Position numbers and translations under genes: made by a program. Positions 27,701 through 41,300 of a DNA stretch of 64,000 bases are shown here, piece after piece. The number at the start of each line of letters is the position of its first letter. The stretch's first letter is position 1. The stretch covers positions 9,166,635 to 9,230,634 of the forward strand of contig CM037864.1 of NCBI GenBank assembly GCA_021292105.1. The letters run 5' to 3'. The notes under the pieces were generated by a model, which ran no database searches, was not told the origin of the DNA, and saw nothing but the letters and a program-made list of their open reading frames with translations. This stretch comes from Anadara kagoshimensis (Eukaryota; Mollusca; Bivalvia; Arcoida; Arcidae).

Positions 27701-30700
27701 ATCGTAGTGGTTGGTGGAATAATTGAGTTTAATGCTAGTCACAATTTTTTTTTCACTTATATCAAGGGTGTTAGTCATGAATGGAGGAAAAAAATGGAGT
27801 GCCTGCTGACAGACTTTCTCACGTACGTTAGAATATTCTTGAATGGGGTTTGAACCTAAGTGGTGAAAGGTGAGCATGTTTTCATGATTAAGTTTCCTGA
27901 TTAGTCCATGCATCCTATTAATGACTTTTAATTGTTATCTTCTCAAATTTTAGCCTAGGTGTGATTAAGTTCAAGGTACCATTATTATTCTTTGTGATGT
28001 TGCATAAGATTGAAACAATGACAGCATTAAAAAGCATTTCCACATATAAACAATGAGTAAATTCCCTCATGTAAACTTAAAAAAAACACAAGGAGTTTGT
28101 TTCTACATATACAAGTCCCAAAACTCCCCAAATGTAAATTGAAATAAAAATATGAGGAGTTTGTTTATGACATATTTACACATTTATATTACCTTAGAGT
28201 ACAATTGAAGTACAATGGGAAACTACAAATGCTGATATATTTATTGTTATAATTCATAAATATAAACTATTTGAGAACATGGATATACAGATGTGGATAT
28301 AATGCTTTTTTCATTGATCAACAAAAATAGAACTTAAGTAGAGGAAATATGTATCGCCATTGAATCTTTTAAGATCTTTTTGTTTTTACAATAACATCTA
28401 TATAACAAGGTGTTTAACATCAAACTTATAGTCAATACTTGTAACTCTCTTTATAGGATCTTTATATAGTGTTCTGTCTAAAGGGAATATGATAATTATT
28501 TCTTCCATTCTTGTATTACGTACAAAACATACATGTATTTTCATAAATTTCTCATTTATTTAACACATGCTGGACAATGGCCTTTGTCTTGCAGATGTAT
28601 TCAAAAATGGTCTATATTCGTCTTGGGATTTCTAGAGAAAGTTACTAATTCCTCATATGTTGGCAATTAACATTATAATGTAAATTTTTAAAGGTCTTGA
28701 TACAAATGTTTTGTTTCTGTATTTTGCATCTCAAACACAAAGTCAATCAACTAATTAATGGTACAGTGTTCATGGACCAGTAGACTATTTTTATATTTCT
28801 ATTTCCCTATTCATATAAAAGCTAAGCCATCCATCTGCCTTTTTCTTTCTTACATTGAAAATTAGATGCATCTCTGTATTTTCATAAAATTCACATTTAT
28901 TTTACATCTTAAGTACTATGGTCTTTGTTTTTCAAATGTATTTAAAAATGGTATATGTCAATCTTGGGATTTCTGGGGAAAGTTACTAATTGCCCATATG
29001 TTGGTAATTATTTTGACAACTTGAATTTTAATAGTTTTGATACAAATGTTTTGTTTCTGTATATTTCCCATCACAAATGTTGAGTCAATCAACTAAATAA
29101 TTATTCTGTGTGCTCAAGGACCAGAAGACTATTTTTAATATTTTTTATGTTCCTTTTATTATCTGTTTTCATATCTGAGCTAAAACATCCATCCATCTTT
29201 TTTTCTTGTATAGAAAACTAGATGCATAATTATTTTCATAATTATCACATTTATTTTACACCTTTAGTACTATCATGGTCTTGTCTTGTAGATGTATTTA
29301 AAAATGGTCTATATTAGTCTTGGGATTTCTAGAGAAAGTTACTAATTGCTCATATGTTGGTGATTAATATGATAACTTGAATTTTTAATAGTCTTCATAC
29401 AAATGTTTTGTTTCTGATTATTCGACATCACAAATATTAAGTCAATCAACTTAATAATAATCCTGTGTGTTCACGGACCAGAAGACTATTTATATATTTT
29501 TTATTTTCCTAGTTATAATATGTATTCATATCTTAGCTCAAACATCCATCTGTCTTTTTTTCTTACATTGAAAACTAGATTCATAGCTGTATTTTCATAA
29601 ATTTCACATTTAACTTACACCTGCTGGACTTGGGCCTTTGTCTTGCAGATATATTCCAAAGATGTAGGTAATCTTGGGATTTCTGGGTAAAGCTACTAAT
29701 TGCTCATATGTTGGTAATTAATTTTAAAACTTGATATTTTAATGGTCTCGATACAAATGTTTTGTTTCTGATTTTTCGACATCACAAAAGTGAAGTCAAT
29801 CAACGTAATAGTAATTCTGTGTGCTCACAGACCAGTGGAATATTTATAATTTTTTTAGTTTCCTATTTATATATGCATTCATATCTGAACTAAACATCCA
29901 TCCATTTTTTTTCCTACATTGAAAACTAGATACATTTTCTTATCTATTTCCATAAATTTCTCATATAACTCACTCCTGCTGGATTTTGGTCTTTGTCTTT
30001 CAGATGTATTCCAAAGATGGTGTATGTTAATTTTGGGATTTCTATCGAAAGTTTCTAATTGCTCATATGTTGGTAATTATTTTGATAACTTGAATTTTTA
30101 ATAGTCTCAATACAAGTGTTTTGTTTCTGTATATTTTACATCACAAATATTAAGTCAATCAACTTAATAATGATTCTGTGTGCTCACTGACCAGAAGACT
30201 ATCTTTATTTCCTTTTTATTATCTGTGAGCAAAAACATCCATCCGTCTTTTTTTTTCCTTACATTGAAAATTAGATACATATCTGTATTTTTATTTAGAT
30301 ACATATTTGTATTTTCATAAAGTTTTCATATTTTACACTTGTACGACTATTGTCTTTGTCTTTCAGATGTACTTAAAGATGTTGCATGCTAATCTTGGAA
30401 TTTCTAGGGAAACGTTTCTAATTGGCCATATGTTTGTAATTATTTTTTTTAATTTGAATTTTTAAATAGTCCTGATAGAAATGTTTTGTTTCTGGATACT
30501 TGACGTCTTAAGAAATAAGTCATTCAACTGAATAATGGTACGTGGATCATAGACTAGTTTTATGTTTCCATTTTCATATTCATATCTCTAATTTGAGCTT
30601 AAATATGCATCTGTTTTCTTTGTGACATTGAAAATATTATATTTAAAACATGTGGAAATAACTTAAACAGAGGGTTACTCCAACAATATGTACAGATCAA

Positions 30701-33700
30701 CAGCAACTGTTCAATTCTCATTTTTAAGACTATTAGATGACATAATCTTCTATCATTAGGGAAGGCAAAAACTCATTTTCAAAACAACATTTGCTTTAAA
30801 TGTTAAACCCACATACTTTTAACATACACATTGCTCACAGTGCATGCTATTTAAAAAATAATATGCACTTTGCCCATGTCATTAACCATATTTCAATGAG
30901 CTTAAACCCACATACTTTAACATACACAGTGCTCACAGTGCATGCTATTTAAAAAATAATATGCACTTTGCCCATGTCATTAACCATATTTCAATGAGCT
31001 TTATGCCCTAGTAATTGAAGATGTGGATAAAAAGTTACCCCATCATCAGTCCATGGTGCATCCTCCTGTCATTTTCATTATTTGGTAGAAAGGGAAGCTG
31101 TCTTTTCAAAAACAAACCTTTATTCAATTTCTTCACAAAACAGAAAAAATAGACAAAGAGAGAGGGGAGGACTTGTGATATATTGGCCCACGACTGGATC
31201 TTAATACAACTGTTAACAAAATCTTTCTGAAAAAAGAAATTTTAATAAAACTTACCTAAAAATTTAACTTCAAGGTCATTGTGCTGTGCATGCATTAAAA
31301 GTTCTCTTAGAAAAGCACACAAATATCTGAACACATTTTTATGACACTCTGGTATCTGGGATAAAATCTGTAAAATAGTAACAAAATTCTTTATAATTTA
31401 CAAACATCTGGTGGGTTGATATTATTCAGTCAGAAGTCCACAGGACTAAAATCACTGCATAAATAATCTGTATGTAACCTTAAAATGAAGATTTACATCA
31501 GGAATGGTAAACTAATATTGTAGCATGACAGCACATCTGTCAAATAATCACAAAAAATTAATACACTAATACAGTTTTAATATAGTTTAACAGAAAACCA
31601 ATCAGGAAGAAATAATGATTTCCTGTTATTGAATTGTGTATTTTAATATTTAAATTGTAGCTAAAAAGCTTCTACTGTACATATTTTGGTGCCAATGCTT
31701 ACAGGGTATGCTGGTCTATGATGCAAGCTCATTGTACAGATCAGGTAAAAAGATCAAAGTATAAAGACTCAGATCTACCATTTTTCTTTTAATACCAATA
31801 ACAAGACTGAATTGGATTAATGTTGTTACTTCAGTCTTTTCCATAGATTTTTCAATTATACTAAGCAACCATTTTAGGATGGAGGAACTGGAGTTTCAAG
31901 GAGGATAACCATAGACAATCTGCATGCAAACTGACAAATTTTCTCACATCAAGATCTGCCCGAGTGGGATCCCAACCTACCCAGAAGGTGAAGAGATGCA
32001 TGATCTGTTAGCTGGTGTTTCAGACCACTATGTAACTACTGATGAGAATGTAACAAAAACTACACATAGATTGGATGGACTGAAACATATTTAACATCCA
32101 GGATCTATTTCAAAAATTAAAAGCTTGTGGCTAACTCAATTAAAACAATAATTATTTATAAGGAAAACTATGTAAATCTTCTAAATGGAATGAAAATTCT
32201 TGATTAAATCTCGTAGAAGCCTATTACATAATATCATGCAACTAAACTAGTTCAAGAATTATATACAATTAAATGCTGAATTTCATCAAAATATAATTTG
32301 ATAAATTGCCTTTATAGTTTCATATACTGTATAAGAAAAAAAACATTGGCAGGGAAGAAATGTTAGCGATTTTCGTAGAAGTTTTTGTATTGCAAATATA
32401 TCTTCCTCAGCTAAAATTCCTTCCCCTTTGGTACACTTTCCTTATAGGCGGAACCGTGAAAATTTCATACTGCGAAAGTTAGGAAGATCAAATTACATAT
32501 TATACCAGTTTTAATTTCACAGCACTAGACGACCGTTTCGGAATACAATTCCTCATTAGTAGTGCTTGGACCAAAATTATTAAACCAAAATTATTTTGAA
32601 GATGTTGAAAAGCTACCCAAAGGACCAAAATATATTTTTACCAAATTAAGCTAAGGAAATACTTTGCATGAGGGAGTATACCTTAGTTTTTGAGAAATTT
32701 CAAATTTTAACTTGCAGGAAATTTAGACAATTACAGTATCATGAGTATATTTCTGACAATAATACAAAATTATTGCCTACTGAGTTTGTGAAACCGCAAA
32801 AAGTTTCCTGCCGCTAATGTTTCTTCTTATACAGCATCACCATTGCACTATCATACCAAACAAATAATCCACTTGCATTCACTTGACTTACCTGTTTACA
32901 TAATGCATAATCACCAGAACATTCTAAACAGCGTTTATATACACTAGAAGGTAAAACTGGCTCTGGTAGACACTCCAAAAATAACAATAATGCTTCACAA
33001 ACAGAATGAACACTACCAGCTGTAGGGTTACAGTTAAGGAATTTTAATAGCAATAAAGAAATATAAATACAAAATACAACAATTTTTCTGAAGAAATTCT
33101 AAAATTCTAGTCATCACTACTTCTTTTTCTTTTAAGTACAGATGATGCACCCCAGTATCAGAAGGATATAAAAATATTCGAAATACAAAAATCCAAAATA
33201 AATGTTAAGTCTGCCCCATAGCATTATAGTACAGTGTGGTTGGTCAAAATTTTGGCATATCCTATTTTACAAATGCATGTTTTTTAGAGTGTGCAAATAT
33301 TGTTAGATTATATAATAGATACAAACAAGATGCAGTTAGGAAAATATACTGAGTGTGACACAGGATGCCAAACATGACACAAGACACCCACTTTGACATA
33401 AGACCAAGTTTATGGTATCATTTTAAGGACCCTGTTTTAGAAAGATGGGCAGTTTTTGGGTTTTTTTTTTAAAAAAAAACCCTTCTTACAGGACATCCAT
33501 ACTGTTCAAAAGCAACAAATACATGACTAAAGGCAAAATACTTTCTTAATCATTTGATTGAATCTCTTTGTTCTTAAAGCCTGCTTTTTGCAACATAGTT
33601 TCTATGATACAGCTTAATGATCTGTTTTGAAAAATTGGGAATAAATTTTACTTTGAGTCATGAGATTTGATAACAATAAAATCAAAACTGCCCTAAAACG

Positions 33701-35353
33701 GTCTTTTTATAAAGATCACTTCCATATAAAGGTTGGGTTAAGCTTGATCATATTTCTCCAACCGCCCCACCACTCTGTTTTATTGCCAAAGTTGGAACCC
33801 CCTTTTAAAGCCAGACTGAAAAAAAGGTGGTGATGAATCAAGGTTTTACTGTACAATCATGTATTAAATGAAGCATGCAGTCCATATGTTAGCTAAAGTG
33901 GCATCAAAAAATCATATATTACAGGAAATCTATTAATTAAAGAAAAAGGAAAATGTATTCTTTACGGCCAGCAATATGACTAATCAACCATATAATTTCT
34001 ACAAACAATTTATACATGGCGATTATATGGAGTTTTCTTCATTTTGCCTCGTCGATAATTTGGTTTGATAACGATGACAGATTTTTCCATGTGAACACCT
34101 CCGACATTTACACTGCATTACATCTTGAGATGTACCCCCACATTTATATGATAAATGAGTTCTTGGTAACAAATTAGTCTGCAGAAGAAATTTCCTTTTA
34201 GACAATCTGCTATCTTAGCTATAGATACAAAAAATTTTCTACCAAAACATTATTCTATCTTTTAGCATAATAAAAGAAATTCTTAAATTAAATTACGACT
34301 ATATATGGTATAAACATTGATTAATTGTAAATAATTGTCACGAGTATTTATGTAAAGTGTATAAGATAAAATCTTGACATTTGAAGATGAATATGTATGT
34401 AATAACCCTGTACTATGGTATTAAGATATATCTCTATCAGTTTAAGTAAAAGCATAATCTTTTATATCTTTGAAAATAATCAATCAGCTGTTAGCTGTAT
34501 TACAGCAAAGTGTCTGCTGGCAGCATGCAAGTCTATCTGTATTAACATGTCTTTTATTAAGAAGTAGTTTTGATACAAATGAAACAAAGTCAAATTTATA
34601 TTTATGAATTCATAGGCTTTCAAAGAATTAAAGACTACTTCTCAATTATCAGTTTTTTTTTTTTTTTGTGCTTATATGTTACAACAATGAGTTCAAACTG
34701 GTTCCAATTTCAAACTGAAAACTTATTCACAAAGAGGCTACAGTGGCCAAGTGAAACAAAGTTAAATTTTTATTTATGAATAGGCTTTCAAAGAATTGAA
34801 AACTTCTTTTTATTTATCAATTTTTTGTGCTTATATGCTATAACAGTGAGTCAATAAGTTCCAATCTCAAACTGAAAACTTATTTACAAAGAGGCTACAG
34901 TGGCCAAGTGAAACAAAGTCAAATTTTTATTTATGAATAGGCTTTCAAAGAATTGAAGACTTCTTTTTATTTATCAATTTTTTGTGCTTATACGCTATAA
35001 CAGTGAGTCAATAAGTTTCAATCTCAAACTGAAAACTTATTTACAAAGAGGCTACAGTGGCCAAGTGGATAAAGTATCATACTTCATCCCTAAGTCATCA
35101 GTTTGACAATACTGGATGCAAATTTCTTCACAAATGATTCATTATTAAAATCTCAAACAAACAAAAATGTTTTAAAAGGGTTTTATCTCAAAATTTTGGT
35201 TAACAAATGGCAATAATTTTAAAATACCAACTCCAACTAATTAATTTAGACTGTCAAGCAATCACATACCACTCACCATCACAATAAATCAACTGACCCA
35301 GTTTCAGCTCAATTGGATGTACGGTTTTCTTTCAAATGCTTGGAAACCATGCA

Positions 35354-35396
<43 letters not shown>

Positions 35397-38300
35397 GAGA
35401 GACAGAGAGAGAGGTATTACTATATCCACCTCACCACTAGTGGTGGGAAGATAATAACAAAAGGATACGTAGTGTTTCTGGAACACCAGAATCCAGACAA
35501 TCTCTTATGTGTTGGATTTCTTTGTTAAGTCCAGGCTGTTGGAAAAGGTTTTCCTGAAAATCAAAATAATTCATTTCATATACTTCCTGACAAAGAATAT
35601 AAGCCTGAAACATAACTTATGGTTATTAGTTAAGTTTCCACTTCATACATATTTTCTTTTCTGCTTCAGCTTTTTTTACTCTCTCTATGACCTTGACTTT
35701 TTAAAGACGAAGACCTTAGTGTAAAGTTGTGAAGCCTTAAGACTATGGATACCAAATATGTAAAGTTTCATGAAGTTCTTTCAGGTCAGCAGTAGGTTAT
35801 GGCCTGGCAAAGAAAAAATTTGTAGGCTACTGCTTACTTAGGTTACCAAGCTTTTAACTTCAACCATTGATGGGAAATGTTGAAAAATAAACAAAGTCAG
35901 TAAACAGAAAGTAGATATTTGGCAGACTTGAAATCTATACTTGTGGCATGGGGCCTCATACTGAACTTGCATACAATATCAAGTGACTGTGTTTAGTAGT
36001 TGCCGAGAAAACTGTTACGAAAATTTTTGTTTTGAATGGACAGACAGATGGACAGAGGTAAACCAGCATACTCCCCTCTTCTTTAAAGTGGGGCATAATA
36101 AACACAGCATTATGAAGAAATGGACAGCCTATATTTAGTTCCGTTAAACGTTTGTGAAGGTATAAATTTCATAACCCCTATATTCTCCTGTACAACTCTT
36201 TCCAAAGTTGAATGTAGGCCTTCTCAAAGGTCCAATACAAGTTACAAAACATAGAATTTTATTTTGTAAACTTTTTTCAAACCTAGGTGATTCTGACTTA
36301 AGACATGCACAAGGAGATTTGAGATTTAAAAGTGATGCATAAGAGAAAGATACCCTATATGTTTTTATAATGTACACTTTCACTACATTGCTTTTCGAAA
36401 AAATCTTTATTAAATTGTATGTATATTTTCATATTATTTGTTACGCAAACACAAAAAATACCTGATGACGTCCATATTGCCATATATGATCTACAAGTCG
36501 CCATATTTCTTTTGGAACAGCATATAACCTTCCATCTGATGATGACAAATCTCTTCTTCCAAGGCTTCCTGGTTGTTCCTGCAAGAGTAATTATATAAAA
36601 AGAAATATTTTATTAACATACAGTAAAACACAAATATAATGAAACACGCTTACACCGAATACATGGATAGTACGAAGTCAATTATTGGACCCTGCTGCTC
36701 CTCTATATAAAAAATCCTCTGTATAAGTCTATATATAACAATATATTGAAATGGCTTTATAACAAAATTCAAAATAGAGTCCAGAGAGCTTCATTATAAA
36801 CATGTTTTACTGCAGATCATTACATAATAAAAATCAAATATATTGCCATAATTTCACAATATTTACCATGGTACTACTGTATAATCAATGGAAAAATTTA
36901 TCAAAAATGATACTACTGGTATCTTATTCATTCTTATAATAAAACTCTGTTGTTACTTTTAACTAGATATTGGTATTATGCTGCTACTTTCTGAAAACAA
37001 AATTGCAATATGCGGTTAATATATTACGGATAGATTAATTTTTTTGTTGTATTCTGCTCCTGTCAAAATCTGTATGTTATTGTGCTATAAGCTAAACTGC
37101 TTTATTATTATACAGTAAAGTGTATATAAATTTTGAAACATTTTGGTTAAAAATCATCTTTATCAAAAATGTATTAAAATCATATTTTGCTATGGATATT
37201 AATAGAACCTGTATGATGGCATATTTGTTTAATTTTAGTCCAGAAGGGGAGAAGAGAAGAACAAAAAAATTAACAATATAAAAATATTTGTATTATGAAA
37301 GGTAGATGACTGAAATCAAATAATTAAGATAAATGATCAAGTTTTCTCCCATGACAAGTCATGTAATATAGAATTATTCCATTAAAGATACTCATGGTAG
37401 ATATCTCTATCCTCTATGGGTCGAGTGTGCAAATTAGCGCTAGTGGCGTCATAATCAAAAGACAACTGCATGACATCATCATGTGGGAAACATGGCGCCG
37501 TTTTGCGGGCAAAAGGACACCCAAGTCTTCAAAATTTAGAAATTTTGAGTGCGTTTCAAATGTTCATTCTGTGAGTTTAGAATAAATGATTTTGTTTTGT
37601 AGTTTATACATTTTGTATAAACTAAGATTAGGTACATTCTTTCTGAGGGTGATATTTATTTTAAAGTAAATTGTTGAATAACAAAGTTAACTTTTCCACT
37701 ATGGCATCGATGTCTATGTAAATTGAAACTGAAGCCAAATATTGGCATTAAAATGGGGAAAAACAATCCATTATGAGTTTATTCATGGAGGACAGCGAAA
37801 TCTCACCCCCGGGGTTGAACATTTCTGGTCAGAGACGAAGCAAGCCTTGTCTCTGACTGAAATGTTCAACCTCTCGGGTGAGATTTCCCTATCCTACATG
37901 GATACTCATAATGGATTCTTATAATCTAAAATGGAAAAAAAATAAATGCAGACAGTCAAATACTAATATAGACACAAAAATATTGTCGTTATTAAATTTA
38001 ATGAAGTAAGAACTTACAATTTCCACTAATTGTGCGGTTGGTACTTCCTTAATTGGTCCATGCATCTGTACTAAAGCTTCTATTGATGAACCGAAACTAC
38101 TAACTACATAATTACCACTAACAGTAATGTGACACTAGTTAAGGAAATAAATTTTTAAATACATGTACAATAAAAAAAATTAAAGTATTTATAGAATAAA
38201 AAATAACCGTAAATGTGGTGTAAATGAGGCCATGATGATGTAAGGAAAATATCCTTAGGAAAATTAAAAATATGTCGGATAAAATATTAAATTTGGTGTC

Positions 38301-41300
38301 AATATTCTTTTAGCGGCAGGGTGGACTGGTGCTGGAGCAATGTGAAATTAAAATTAGCAGGTCAAGAGAATAGAAAGGAGTAAGGGTGTTTTACACTATA
38401 GTCAAGATTCTCCTAGGTATTAATTCAGAGGTGGAAGAATTTGGAGTACCCAAAGGAAACCTTGATGTTTGGCAAGCAAACTAACAAACTTGCTCAAACT
38501 AAGGATCAGCATGAGTTGGATGGGGTGTGATCTATAAATGTGGGGGTTTTACCATCTATACATGGGTTATGGTATATTTAAGGGATATTAATTGTTTCTC
38601 CTAAGGACAGTGACATGCTAATGTAGTGAATTTAATTTTATTTCCCACACTTTTGATGATCACATAGTGTAACAATTATACATACATATGTAACTTATAA
38701 GATATCTCAACTTACTAAATGAGAATATCAAATTATGCAAAAAGGATAAATACATAGGGAGGTAAAACAAGGGAGATAACCCTTATCATCAATATTGGAA
38801 AACATTAAAAGATAGAAAGAAAGAAAGAGAAAAGTCGGAAAACCAATATAAAATGAATGTGTTAAATGCAGACCTTTCAGTGATGGAACTTAAAAATTTG
38901 AAATGATCAGAAATATGACCACATAAGTTGAATAATAACTTTGTAAAAAAAATATATAAAACCTATTTGTAAGCTTTCAAAGTGTACAAACAGTAAGAAA
39001 AAAACTACTACATAACTGTATATAATAAAAGGATATAAAAAAGTCTTTTCCACCAATTAAATGTAACACTAATATATCTTCTAGTTTTTCTTCTTGACAG
39101 TTTAGTTTTGATACAGAATTTTTATCCACATAAACTTCTATTTGAATTTCACAACTGTTACCTATAAAACAAAATTACATTAATTTTATTTACAATAAAT
39201 ATATTTTTAAATACAGAAACCACATGATTATGCACAAGATTTAGTAAGGTCAAGCCTCAACATTTTTGCAGCTTTATTCAAATTCCAGGATAAATTCAAA
39301 TATTTTCAAATACTGTAGGATACATCATACTGAAGAATAACTTGACAAATGACAATAAAATATACAAAGCAATAATTGTGAACTTGTACCCAAGACTACA
39401 GAAGTCTCAACTTCTGTATGCAAGCTCTGTGGATACAATGTAGGCATATAAGCTATATGTCTCTTTTTAACCACAGTAACAGATGTAGCATCAATAACCA
39501 TAACAAAATGAAATAATTTCCCAATTTCTCGAATTGTCTATTGCACTGCTATTGATTCATTGATAAATTTAGTTAAAAGAACATGAATTGATTGGACCAA
39601 AATGGTATCCCCGGTCCCTTATAATTTCCAATAAACAGTGGACTGGAATATTTAAACAATCAAAAACAATTAAACAAATTATACAAACCTGGGGTTACGA
39701 CAGCTTTACATGGTTCGACTTTCATCCATGGTCGACAATATGAAGATTCATCTAATTTTTGTATAAATTCAAATGTAACTGGCACCTTAGAAATAAAATA
39801 AAGGAATATGGCAAAATCTAAAACAAAAACCCAAACTTTATCTGTGATATGATAATGAGTTGGATCTACAAAGTTAATTCATGAAATGATCTGAATATGT
39901 TACAGCTTTCATTCATAATATTTTTATAGGTTTTTGTTATTTTACTAAAGTTTTTGAAGATAATTTGTTAAAGAGTGTGTTATATAATTTTTAAATAGGG
40001 ACCTAAATGATACTTCCAAGTTTCAGGGGTATTCGCCTCAACAGTTTATATAGAAAACAAGTGAGGAAACATATTACCAAGATTCTACTGAAATGGGCAT
40101 GAATAGCCCTTGCCTTATACATGTAAGACACCTAAAACAAATTCAAATGAGTACATGAATTGGAAAATGATTTTTATAGTTTAATTTGTTCGATATCAAG
40201 ATTCATTATCAAGTAGTTCTTACCTGTCCAGTATTAATGATTGACATCACTTGTTCTTGAGGTTCAATAAACTTGACATCTTTAAATACAAACTGAAAAA
40301 GAAACCAAAATACTTTAATTTTTACTTTTAGAAATAATTTTTGCAAACAACAGAAACTCAGAAAGCGAGAGAGAGAGATTGTTCGATTGATTGAATGGGG
40401 TTTTACGTCCCAGTCAAGAATATTTCACTTATATGGCGATGTCATCAGCTATAGGTGAGGTGGCAGAACTGTTTACCTTTGTAGTGCACTTAGGGCAATG
40501 TGTAGGGAGGGTTCTTTAACATGACACGCCTGCTGTGAAATAGGGTTTCAGCTTTTAAGGACTCTTCAGAAAGGACCCAGACAGAAAGAGAGAGAGAGAG
40601 AGAGAGGAAGGAAGAGCACATACACTAGGTTTCCACAAATGTCTTATTATTAGTATCTAGTAAATATCCAAAACTTGTGAAAATATAGTCCATTTTAAAG
40701 TATCTTTTTCACAAATTTGCTTAAATGGGTTACTTTTTGAAAGAGTTTCTCAAATATTAGTTGCCAATAGGGATTTTGGCTACCTGAAATAAAAACATAG
40801 TTGCATACCTCTGTTTTGTCAAGTTTAACTTGTGGCAGATAGTCATTTTCAAGTCTGTCAAGTTTCTTCATGATGTCTTCATATACCATTTTAGATTTCT
40901 TTGCATCGACAATTTTGATCTAAAATAAAAGGACATACAGACATTTTAACAAATACGGTAATGTCAAATACTGTATAAGAAGTAACATTCGCTAGAAAAA
41001 AATATTTGCGATTTTCATGGTGACTGTTGTACTGCAAATATATCTTCTCAGCAAAAATTTCTTATTTCCCTTTGTACACTTTACCTAGTCGATAGCGTGA
41101 AAATCTCTTATTGTCAAATAGTTTAAAAGATCAAAACCACGAAAGTTTCCTACCGCTAATGTTTCTTCTTACACATTATGAAAAGAAAATTAGTTTACTG
41201 AACAATATACCTGGCTGTCTTAATTCTCTATATGTATGACAACAAGCAGTTCAAATTTTTTTGAAAATAAAACAAATAAAATACAAACCCATTTATACAT

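Larger units (their letters stand above)
9807..31255 (-). other. Giant last intron (21.4 kb)
   Basis: Bounded by donor GTAAGT and acceptor ATTTCAG, and joining residues LA/SIFG in phase. It is roughly five times the next largest intron found. It holds a repeat copy with a nested hAT-like insert (about 11550-12690), tandem duplications near 14.6 and 16.2-17.8 kb, an AG microsatellite, two SINE copies, a 355-bp tandem array (28.5-30.6 kb) and a 99-bp tandem duplication. I see no convincing second gene. The stretches between these items are AT-rich and unremarkable. Confidence 0.85.
33020..35468 (-). other. U12-type GT-AG intron (2449 bp)
   Basis: The 5' splice site is GTATCCTTTT (35468-35459). 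The branch-site sequence TTCCTTAAC (33041-33033) sits 14 nt before the AG at 33021-33020. Splicing joins VPETL(C/CT)GSVHSV in frame within the RhoGAP-like domain. The intron contains a 157-bp tandem array, AG microsatellites and a cysteine-rich open segment. Confidence 0.93.

Noticed and set aside
37394..37590. Locally GC-richer stretch with GCGCTAGTGGCGTCAT and ATGGCGCCG, resembling a promoter/first exon
   Set aside because: The frame stops quickly and no downstream exon was found; more likely a transposon remnant in the intron.
38129..38140. Ordinary AG acceptor at TAACTAG for exon w17
   Set aside because: It would insert Cys-His before ITVSG and still needs a GT donor that does not exist after GKDFF; the AC end with ATATCCTTTT donor is exact.
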